Source: Endomychus coccineus (taxonomy: Eukaryota > Arthropoda > Insecta > Coleoptera > Endomychidae). Taken from it: a DNA stretch of 64,000 nt. The translations under genes were made by a program, and so were the position numbers. Below the pieces are notes generated by a model. That model did no database searches. It saw only the letters and a program-made list of their open reading frames with translations, and was not told the DNA's origin. The stretch lies in the NCBI GenBank assembly GCA_958510875.1, contig OY294070.1, forward strand, positions 43,538,306-43,602,305, written 5' to 3'. Positions 56,415 to 64,000 of the stretch are shown here, in pieces (within the stretch, counting starts at the first letter, position 1; every line of letters begins with the position of its first letter).

Positions 56415-56870
56415 TCATGTCTCATTGCAGATGTGGAGCTGGCAAATTGCTTGCGCAATTTGGTCGCTCTGAGTTTCGAGTATGGTAATTTGAGTGTAGC
56501 CCTTCCAGGAGGAGCCTGGGTTCGCAAATAAGTATTTATTCGGCGAGATCACACCAGCATTACCTCTCAATTCGATTATTTTATTCAAATTATTGATAGC
56601 ACTCTTTGGAACCAAAATCGAAGGAGTTCGATTGAGTTTTCCCCTGGAGAAGTACCTTCCAAACGACTGAGCTTGTTTCTTCTCAGCGGCACTCAAAGAT
56701 TTGAGGTGAGGTTATCTTCTTGAACCGCACTTAGCGGTCTGTATTCCTCTATTTCTGTTTTTTCCACATCACCTGGACGTTTCCTATTGAAAATTATCAG
56801 GTGTGTGAGGCACAATTTGCTCAATATCTCCCATTTCGAAAGTTCGAGAGTAGGAGAATTCAATGATAGT
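56415..56870 (-). pseudogene. Tyrosine-recombinase units, outermost
   Basis: Two frames (56415-56696 and 56693-56890) overlap by a few bases and represent one unit broken by a small insertion near 56700. It contains KRPGDVEKTE, GKLNRTPSIL and LFANPGSS. Beyond 56870 recombinase similarity ends. Confidence 0.55.
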
Positions 56871-59699
56871 AACGCATTCCTCGATTTCATGCACTATAGA
56901 GAAAAGCGCTCGGTGAATTTCTCCCGGTCAGTGAGATGAATTGGTCATTGAACTGTCCTCTAACGATAAACCATAGTGTCATCGGGTTAATGTTCAGACC
57001 ATCAATATCGCTCTGGCTCCTAGACTATAAGATTATCATTAGGTAGCTCTTTTGTAGTGAGTTCGTACTTAGAAATATTTTTTAGAAGAAGTTACGGTGT
57101 TAGCGAAACTATAGTCATACTTTTTATTAAATAAGGGAAATAAACAATATTTCATTTAAGATTAGAATGGATTTCAATCAAGTAATTTTGATAAACTTCA
57201 GTTTGCTAGAGAAAACGATATCATCCTTTTGTACTTGGCTTGCCACACCTCACACTATTTACAACCCGTTAGATAAGATAGCGCAATTTTAGAATCCTTG
57301 AAGTCTTATTATTACAACTCTTGCAATCGTTATAACAAAAATCCTAGTGGCTGATATCCGATTTTACATTTCTAGATAGCTAGGATGATTTTATGCCAGA
57401 AACCTTCATAATTCCTGCACATAATACTTATCAAACATGTTTTCTTTGATGTTAAATTTATATTTTATATGAAATCGGGAAAAGTGATAGGCACTTTAAA
57501 TTACCTAAATTTGTTTATGTACCCTTCTTCTGAGTTGAATTATGTTATTCCACTTTCCAATGTTGGGATGAAATAATTGGTTTTGATTATATCGAATGAA
57601 TTATATAATAACAATTAAATAACTCAAAGGGATATTCATCCCTCACTGGGGTTTCTTTCTTTCCAGCAATTATTTTTGATAGAGAAAAAAATTTTTTCCG
57701 AAACGCTCAAACGGAGTTTGATGTTATACCCACAGTTACTATTTTATATCACATGTGGCCAGTGGCGTAGGAAAGGGGATCAAGAAAATAAATTGCTCAT
57801 GTTGTACATGTGAAAGCTAATTTTAATTATGGTGATAGCTATACTACTAAAATATTGAATATCAAATCAAACTAATAGCTACGCATGGAGCAATTATCTT
57901 AGCACTCACCTTTAATGGTTCCAATTGGTGCCTTTATGGTGCGCTGGGAATGAAATCAACATAATTTCAATGTACGACCTTCAGTTTACAAAGCAATATC
58001 TACAACTTCATACATTTTTCATTATCTTTTTATTATTATTCTAAACGATCTGTATACTAAGTATGCTGGTCAATTTTTCAGAGCTTACCGTGTAAATCAA
58101 CCGAAAATAGAAATAGTTCTTGCATTTATTCGCACGCTTTTGTTCTGATTATTATAGGAAAATAAAAGATAATTATTACATGAAGATATCAGTTAGAAAG
58201 CCACTGTGAATGCGTAGTTAATTCTAATAGTAATAATTCATCCATAGCTCTCCTAGTGTTACCCCGGCTAGTCCATTCTCAAACACCTATTATTACCTAG
58301 GGTGTTTTTCAGTGAGTGTGATAGACGTTTCATGATGGAAAGTATACACGATCGCTGGTAGAATCCAAATAATTGAAATGTATTTCGTTGAACGATGACT
58401 TCTTTAACTAACAGAACTGGCGTATTTGGGGTTAAACAGATCTACGAGAGATCAAGATCAAGAGACCCGATTGCACCCGGAAAAGTGTATTGTCTGGTGT
58501 GGATTTCGGTCTGGTGGCAAGACATCGGCCATAGTTATTTGAAGATGAACAAGGTAGAGCAGAGCATTGGCGGTAAAGATACCAAGATAGAGGATTTGTT
58601 GGGCGAAAAATTTCACTCAACGACAATATCTATGAACTATGAGATTGTGTCATATCGCTCCCTTTGACTCCTTTTTGTCGCGGCCAGCGATTTATCTAAA
58701 AATGGATGCTACCCAGAATGTTCTTTCTTTTAAAAATAAAACAAAGTCGTTATCTCTCATACATCTTATTATGTTTCAATGCAAAAATGTATCACTTAAT
58801 CCAAATCACAATAAAATTACTCATCGCAGTAGAATTAAACTGCGAAAGAACTGAATCAGAATGTTCTTGAACATCTACTCTATAATAAAAACGTTACAAA
58901 CTCTCTTGTACAATTGTCGATGAGACCAATGAACTTCTGATGTTGTTAATACTGCCCTACTAATCACAAAGTATATTTTTATATCCAACCTGCTGTGTTT
59001 TTGCGAATCATTAAAAAAATTTATGAGATTTTAAGTATTTTTTTATGCTCTTCGATTTTGTTTCTTTCGAATTGATGAATCAATTTTTTTTTGAAAAAAC
59101 TGCAGTTACCCCTTTTTTACTTATTTTATTGTATGTGATTGCTAAGCTTAGGAAATGGTAACTTACAAAGTGATTTGGATTTTGGTAATAAAAACACGGT
59201 AGATTTGGATTCACTCATTTATTGGTTAAAAAAAAAGTTTTTATTTAAATAATGTAATATCCACCAATATTTGGTAAAAAAAAATAATTTAAGAATCACT
59301 TTCTCCTTCGCCGTTCTCAGACAGGGGTAGGTTGCTCCAGAAATTCAGACGATTTTTTGGCATGATTGAACTATCAGATTCAATGAGCTTGGAAATTATA
59401 TTATTTCGCCTAGTGTCTGCTATACCTTTTGGGTGGCGAGGGTATCAGGGGCTCGAGCCGAGTATTTGCATAACCCTCCGGTGCCAACTGGTCTAATGAC
59501 TGAGCTTTGATGACAGTTGGTACTGAGGGGTGCACAAATTAAATGTGCTTTTTTTTCGGTCTCCGCTATGCATGCACTTTTGGCGCAAGCTGTATTTGCG
59601 TGTTTGCCGAGATTTCAAAATCTGCACAAGGTTTGAGCCCAGACAGCAAGCAACGCCCTTTCCGTGAGTCATGCTATAATTAACCCCTCGGGGTGAAAC
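56871..59699. other. Long stretch without recognised gene
   Basis: AT-rich. CAGTGGCGTAGGAAAGG near 57770 resembles a hAT terminus, but no partner end was found. An open frame at 58395-58667 has no recognisable motif. Bases 59430-59700 are more GC-rich and probably belong to the leader of the R1 element that follows. Confidence 0.4.
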
Positions 59700-59726
59700 T
59701 AACTAGTTGCCTCTGTGAACTCAGGG

Positions 59727-59912
59727 TCTGTAACAACGTGTTACAGTACGGGAATTGCCGATCCCGAGGTAACCCTAGGACCTGAAGCTATCTCACAATA
59801 GCTTCTTGAATATACCGTTAGTTAGGTCATGTCTCTGCTAACGGGGGGCCTGGCTTAGACGCCTGGCCCGCGAGGAGTAAACCTCTATAAATAATCCCTC
59901 AATTCTAGAGGT
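59727..59912 (+). promoter_or_regulatory. R1-like 5' leader hairpins
   Basis: Three inverted repeats: TGTAACA-ACG-TGTTACA, GAAGCTAT-CTCACA-ATAGCTTC, and CCGTTAG...CTAACGG, followed by GGGGGGCCTGGC...GCCTGGCCC. The same set appears in copy 1. R1/R2-type elements often carry structured 5' RNA, sometimes an HDV-like ribozyme. Whether this folds that way is untested. Confidence 0.5.
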
Positions 59913-61144
59913 ATGGAGAGTCGCCTAAAGAATGAATGGCCTGGAGGTAGTCAGGTCGTTAGCCTCCCCTTACCACGAGGACCGGGCGATCCTCGTGGGA
60001 CATGTTGCCTTCCCCGAAGGAGAAAGTTAGGAACTTTGTATCGGCTGAGGCGAATAAAATCGCAAAGACGCCCGGAATTAACATTATCAAATTCGTTGCT
60101 GAATGTAGGCGTGAATTTAAGAGTGCGGTAGGAGTTATCGAAAGGCTGAAAGGCAGATTAGAGGAACTCGAAGTGAAGAAGGAACGTGCGGAGAGTTTAA
60201 ATAGTATGAATGAGAGATTGGCAGGGAGAATTGAGGAAATGGAAAGGAAGGAGAATGAGATTAGAGAGGTAATGAGTGAGAATGTAAAGTTGGCAGGTCG
60301 AATGTGTGAAGTAGAAAGAGTATGTGCGAATGTGAACGCGGGAGGCGTGAACGTAGGGCACGTTAGTTCGGGAGTTAGTGCGGCCACAAGGCCAAGAAAG
60401 GTTGAATCGTATGCTGTGATGGTGAAAGCCGGAGCAGGTAGCTGCATGAATAGTGATAAGGCTAAGGAGGTTTTGATTGGGAATGTGGAAGGGAAGTTGC
60501 AAGATGTGAAAGTGAGAGCGATTCGGAGAGTTTGTGATGGAGTATTAGTAGAAATGAGCAATAAGGGCGATCTTGAACGCTTGAGAAAGTGCGAGGAGAT
60601 AGGCAGGTGCAGTATGAAAATAGAGGAGGTTAAGGGTCTTAAACCCAGGTTGCTAGTATATGATGTACCGTTGGAATGGTCGGAGGCAAAAATCATGAAA
60701 GAGTTGTATGAAAGGCATGCGCTGAGCTTAGAGCCCGACACATTTGCAGGTGTAAGAATTATTAATCGTATGACAGGGTCGATTGAAGGAGTAGGCAATG
60801 TATTGTTGGAAGTCGATGACTTAATCGCGAAAGCGTGGCTGAGTGAAGGTAGAGTTTACATGGGCTTAAGGTGCATGCGAGTGAAAAACTTCGAGCAGGT
60901 CCTGAGGTGTTACAAATGCTTGAGTTTGGGGCATGGTATCAGGGAATGCAAGGAGAATGCCAGGTGTAGAAAGTGCGGCGAAGAAGGCCACCTTCTGAGA
61001 GAGTGTAGGAATGAATCGAAGAAAAGTTGTGCAAACTGTCTAAGTGCGGGTGTGGAAGTAGATCAGCATAGCATCTTAAGCGAGGAGTGTCCTTTGTATA
61101 AAAGAGCTTTAGAGAGGATGAGGAATAGAATGAATGTAGTATGA
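59913..61144 (+). pseudogene. R1-like ORF1 (gag-like, zinc knuckles)
   Basis: The original start is probably 59913 (MESRLKNEWPGGSQVV, conserved in copy 1). A one-base insertion in the CCCC run near 59970 and a ~100-bp deletion then shift the frame, and the remaining 380-codon frame runs 60002-61144. It has a coiled coil at residues ~40-100 and an RNA-binding-like middle. Three zinc knuckles lie near residues 302-350: CYKCLSLGHGIREC, CRKCGEEGHLLREC and CANC...H...C. ORF1 coats the retrotransposon RNA. The stop overlaps the ORF2 start. Confidence 0.75.
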
Positions 61145-62551
61145 GTAAGTGGCTTCAACTTAATTGTCGAAGGTCTGAAAGGGTAATGAACGATGTGGGA
61201 GTGATGATGAAAGAGGAAGAGTACAAGGTTGGAGTGTTTCAGGAGCCATATGAATGGGGCGGTAAAGTACGCGGACTACCTGATGATATGAAAGTGGTAA
61301 GCGCTAAGAAAGCGGCTATAGTGTTGAATGATGATAGTATGGACATGATGGAAGTAACTGAACTAAGACGAGAATGGACTGTTTGTGTCTGGTTAAAGGG
61401 AAGTATTGGTGAATGTTTTGTTTGTTCGTTATATTGTACATATGGGGAGAACTTGGAGCCAGTGATTGAGTATATGAGAGGTTTGAGTGATAGAATTGGT
61501 AGGAAACCCCTATTCATAGGAATGGATGCGAATGCCGTGTCTCCCTTGTGGTTCAGCAAGGGAATACGGCATGATGAGAGAGAAGAAAGGGGTCGCTTGC
61601 TTGAAGAATTGTTGATTGATAGAGGTTTGATAGTGTTGAATGAGGCCACAGTTGCATTCACTTACTGTGGCCCGAACGGTACGAGTGACAGATATTTCGA
61701 TTGGTAACGAAGAATTTGCTGAGAAAGTAGTCAAGTAGGAAGTGCATGTAGATCGGAGTGCTAGCGATCACAATGTTATTGCGATGCAGCTGGGCGCTCC
61801 GAGGGGTCTGAATGAGAGTAGTGCGAAAGTGATGGGCTGGAAGATTAAGAAAGGCGACTGGGAAGAATTTGATAGGGAGTTAACATTTGAATTAGATAGA
61901 ATAATGTTGTGTGATTATATGGAGTTAGGAAGTAGCGATAAGGTTAGATGTATGAATGAGGCTGTGAGAAGTGCAGGAGATAGAGTATTAGAGAAATGGG
62001 AAATCGGAAAGAAAGGCAGAGTGAAATGGTGGAATGATGATTTGAAGAGAACTAGATCTGGCTGTAGGAACAAAAGGAGATTATTTCAGAATGCAAGGAG
62101 AACAGGCGTGAATATTGACGAATGCAAGAGAGAGTATCTCGATGCATGGCGTGAATATAAGAATGAAATTAAGAAAGCTAAAGATAAGGATTGGCAGGAG
62201 TTTGTTTCTAGACAGGGTAACTTGAATCCATGGGGAGAAGTATATAAGATTTCCAGAGGCAGGAAACTAAAGAATGTCTCAAGTAGCGTTAGAAAAGCAG
62301 ATGAATCTCTAACGATAGGTTAGAAGGAAACCATGGATTCAATGTTACAAGAGTTTTTTCCTAGAGAGGCAGGCGAGAGATTGATGATGCATGAAGTGAA
62401 CAGAGTACAAAAGGAGTTTGACTGGGAAGAGGTAGACACGGCTGTGAATCGAATTAAAGAAAGAAAGGCTCCTGGTTTAGATGGTTTTAGAGGTGAATGT
62501 GTTGAGAGAGTATGGCAGGTATGTCGTATATCACGATTGGTGAGAGAATGA
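61141..62551 (+). pseudogene. R1-like ORF2, endonuclease and RT start
   Basis: It starts at ATG 61141 inside the ORF1 stop (ATGA). The endonuclease domain reads LQLNCRRSERVMNDV, FQEPYEWGGKVRGLP, MDANAVSPLWFSKGIRHD and TYCGPNGTSD, then breaks by frameshift near 61690 and a stop near 61733. It resumes with DRSASDHNVI (61742), whose SDH belongs to the nuclease active site, and a linker region. A further break near 62320 precedes KAPGLDGFRGE, the RT entry motif. The RT palm with YADD is deleted at about 62520. Confidence 0.75.
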
Positions 62552-63495
62552 GTATCACGGGGCATCTGAAAGAGGTAAGAGGTAGAATGATTCAGTTGTT
62601 AGGTTGTTTGATACGAGTGATCAAGAAGGACTGGGGATTGGGTAGAATAGCTGTACAAACGATATACAAAGGGCTGCTCATGGCATGCGCCTTGTATGTA
62701 GCAAGTGTATGGTGGAAGGTAGTACGAACGAAGTCAGGGAAGGTGTTGTTAGATCGATTTGAACGGGTAGCTTTGAGTGGTTGTCTAAGAACCTGTAGAA
62801 CGGTGTCGACTGATGCAATGGAAGTATTGATCGGAGTTCTTCCCTGGCGCCACCAAGTTCTGTTGCTTGCGACATTATTTTGGTGGCAAAGGGGAGGCGA
62901 CATCAGCGTGGTTGGTGTAGTGAACGAATGTGAAGTAAGAGGTGCGAGTCTGGGCAAGCTGAAGAATATCTTGAAGAATGAGTTAATGAATAACTGGCAG
63001 AATGAATGGGAAACGAGTGCGGACGGTAGAGTGTTGTATGAATATATAAGTGACGTTAGGAAAGTTGAGAGTTGTGCATGGTTTTGGCTGGACTTGTATG
63101 CAGGGTTTTTAATGACCGGGCATGGAAGTATGAATGCGTTTTTGCACGAAAGAGGTTTAGCAGAGGACCCAGGTTGCCAGGTCAGTCTCAAGATGGAGTT
63201 TACCGAGTTAGCATGTATTGCTGTTTTATTAGTGCGACGCCGAAGGCGGTTATTACAAAAACGAAGACGGTATTGGGTGCATCCTATAGTAAGCCAACGT
63301 TTACTAAAAGGGCAGTTTCATAAGTTATATCCAGATTTGAGGACCCACCCTGACAAATTTTTTAATTATTTTCGTATGTCGGTGGCGTCGTTTGACGAGC
63401 TACTTGCATCAATTGGTCCAGCGATTACGTTTGCAACAACGAATATGAGAAAACCTATTAGTCCCGAAGAAAGATTAGCAGTAACACTCAGGTAA
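62512..63495 (+). CDS. Chimeric ORF: R1 ORF2 C-terminus plus Harbinger start
   Basis: The 327-codon frame has two origins. Residues ~1-222 are the R1 RT thumb and C-terminal region (RTCRTVSTDAMEVLIGVLPW, DLYAGFLMTGHGSMNAFLHERG, DPGCQ). From ~227 (MEFTELACIAVLL at 63193) it is the N-terminus of a HARBI1-like nuclease (RRRYWVHPIVSQRLLKGQFHKLYPDLR, FFNYFRMSVASFDELL, ISPEERLAVTLR). It ends at a splice donor CTCAG/GTAAGT at 63491. The junction keeps frame, probably by chance. The Harbinger part would encode its own protein from 63193. Confidence 0.6.
   Translation: MAGMSYITIGERMSITGHLKEVRGRMIQLLGCLIRVIKKDWGLGRIAVQTIYKGLLMACALYVASVWWKVVRTKSGKVLLDRFERVALSGCLRTCRTVSTDAMEVLIGVLPWRHQVLLLATLFWWQRGGDISVVGVVNECEVRGASLGKLKNILKNELMNNWQNEWETSADGRVLYEYISDVRKVESCAWFWLDLYAGFLMTGHGSMNAFLHERGLAEDPGCQVSLKMEFTELACIAVLLVRRRRRLLQKRRRYWVHPIVSQRLLKGQFHKLYPDLRTHPDKFFNYFRMSVASFDELLASIGPAITFATTNMRKPISPEERLAVTLR
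63193..63491 (+). CDS. Harbinger-type nuclease, first exon
   Basis: About 100 residues of the N-terminal, non-catalytic part of a HARBI1-like protein. W(V)HP, F..YFRM....FDELL and ISPEERLAVTLR are hallmark blocks that precede the DDE domain. The donor GTAAGTAAG follows at 63492, so the catalytic exons should lie further right, beyond the MADF/BESS-like gene or outside the window. It is a different family from the Harbinger at 9227-12061. Confidence 0.65.
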
Positions 63496-63695
63496 GTAAG
63501 AATTTAATATACTTTATTCATAATTACACATTTACAAACAAACCATACGTAGAACGAGTAATATAATATTGTGTATATAAAATAATCCTACATTAAAGAT
63601 TCGCCAAGATCGATAATTTCACTGCTGGCTACTGATAAGCTTGGTGAAGGTATCGGCGTAACCTGATGAAGGTAGCTAGTTTGTGATGACTGCCA

Positions 63696-64000
63696 TTATG
63701 GGCCAGGTTGGGGCTGCCATTGGTTATTAGTAGTCGGCTGCCATGGGATGTAGGGTGGTTGCCACTGAGAACTTCCCTGTGAAGGCTCCAGAGACTGAAG
63801 TGCATTTTGGCAATTTTTTTGTGCTTTTATGTCATTCAGAACCCTTCTAATGGTGTTCATTAGCTCCACTCTTATTGTTATTTTGTTGTCGTCGTCGAAC
63901 TTTTTCATGAGCGGCAGCAAAGATAACAAAAATTGCTTATCATCATCAAGATCATCCATAGGGTTGGTGCTGCGCTTTTCAAGCAGCTTCAAAATATCCT
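63696..64000 (-). CDS. BESS-domain protein, 3' end (runs off window)
   Basis: The C-terminal ~98 residues of a minus-strand gene whose 5' part lies beyond 64000. DDDKQFLLSLLPLMKKFDDDNKITIRVELMNTIRRV is a BESS motif, a protein-interaction segment common in insect MADF-BESS DNA-binding proteins. A Gln/Trp/Pro-rich tail (WQPPYIPWQP) follows. A reversed AATAAA (TTTATT) at ~63516 could be its poly(A) signal. Placed head-on to a Harbinger-type exon, it is a good candidate for the DNA-binding partner of that element. A host MADF-BESS gene is the alternative. Confidence 0.65.
   Translation of the reverse strand, partial: DILKLLEKRSTNPMDDLDDDKQFLLSLLPLMKKFDDDNKITIRVELMNTIRRVLNDIKAQKNCQNALQSLEPSQGSSQWQPPYIPWQPTTNNQWQPQPGP

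Larger units (their letters stand above)
53640..56870 (-). repeat. Tandem array of tyrosine-recombinase catalytic segments
   Basis: At least six copies of a ~470-560-bp unit, marked by TTTCCACATCACCTGGA (the KRPGDVEKTE codons) at about 53781, 54341, 54810, 55342, 55848 and 56761. Each unit encodes part or all of the catalytic domain: NRKRPGDVEKTEIEEYRP, QSFGRYFSRGKLNRTSSIL, NKYLFANPGSS, ATKLRKQFASSTSA, SNSMGHSTNIHKQIYEQ. These align with the gene at 28413-30317. Units are joined in the same orientation, and one frame (55596-56342) crosses from one unit into the next. Confidence 0.75.
59700..63180 (+). mobile_element. R1-clade LINE, copy 2 (plus strand)
   Basis: The order is leader with hairpins (59700-59912), ORF1, ORF2 endonuclease, RT start, deleted RT core, and RT C-terminal domain. 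ORF1 and ORF2 overlap by ATGA. It breaks off within the C-terminal zinc domain (PGCQ) at ~63180, directly against a Harbinger-type coding start. It aligns throughout with copy 1, which is more eroded. Confidence 0.85.

Noticed and set aside
57765..57790. CAGTGGCGTAGGAAAGG as a hAT end
   Set aside because: No matching inverted end or target duplication found nearby.
58395..58667. 90-aa frame in the 56.9-59.7 kb gap
   Set aside because: No motif recognised, and a similar-length frame exists on the opposite strand; too weak to call.
59959..60798. 279-aa minus-strand frame opposite the R1 ORF1
   Set aside because: An antisense shadow of ORF1, which shows zinc knuckles on the plus strand and matches copy 1.
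62592..63191. 199-aa minus-strand frame
   Set aside because: An antisense shadow of the R1 ORF2 C-terminal region.

Overview
The window looks like transposon-dense nuclear DNA from an insect. It is AT-rich, has GT-AG introns, scattered AGGTTAGGTTAGGTT runs, and R1-clade, Penelope-like, CR1/Jockey-like, hAT and PIF/Harbinger elements. No rRNA gene, operon or ordinary housekeeping gene was found. Species or order cannot be fixed from the sequence alone. All domain calls come from reading motifs by eye, without database searches.

Layout. 1-2684: non-coding DNA with a cluster of hairpins sharing a loop. 2685-5790: degenerate R1-clade LINE (minus). 5813-19476: an array of an unrecognised ~770-bp exon-bearing module, split by later insertions: a ZMYM-type hAT (about 6863-13041) itself split by a PIF/Harbinger element (9227-12061), an unclassified 2.9-kb DNA element with a 744-aa ORF (13468-16382), and a 5'-truncated LINE (16428-17556). 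19477-19900: a second LINE RT fragment. 20699-22811: 473-bp units carrying a tRNA-like pol III cassette, arranged as an inverted repeat between (TA)n tracts. 23520-24380: a foldback element. 24680-25075: ~99-bp tandem repeats. 25075-31047: a multi-exon tyrosine-recombinase (Crypton-like) gene and degenerate duplicated flanks. 31310-34936: a small secreted-protein gene, its broken paralogue, and inverted repeats around a Penelope-type fragment. 35800-41950: MITEs and foldbacks plus Penelope remnants with hammerhead ribozyme motifs. 42690-43500: a Penelope RT fragment with YVDD. 44116-45833: a nearly intact transposase-like gene. 47463-52300: a second module array with R1 and GTF2IRD2-like hAT fragments. 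53640-56860: a tandem array of tyrosine-recombinase catalytic segments. 59700-63180: R1-clade LINE (plus) abutting the start of a second Harbinger-like locus that runs off the window.

Most coding sequence belongs to mobile elements in various states of decay. The best preserved are the Harbinger pair (SANT/Myb-like protein plus DDE nuclease in one TIR-bounded element), the 744-aa ORF, the spliced tyrosine-recombinase gene and the secreted 171-aa protein. The features most worth follow-up are the hammerhead ribozymes, the tRNA-like inverted repeat, the recombinase-domain array, and the ~770-bp module, whose edge is shared with the 5' leader of the R1 elements.
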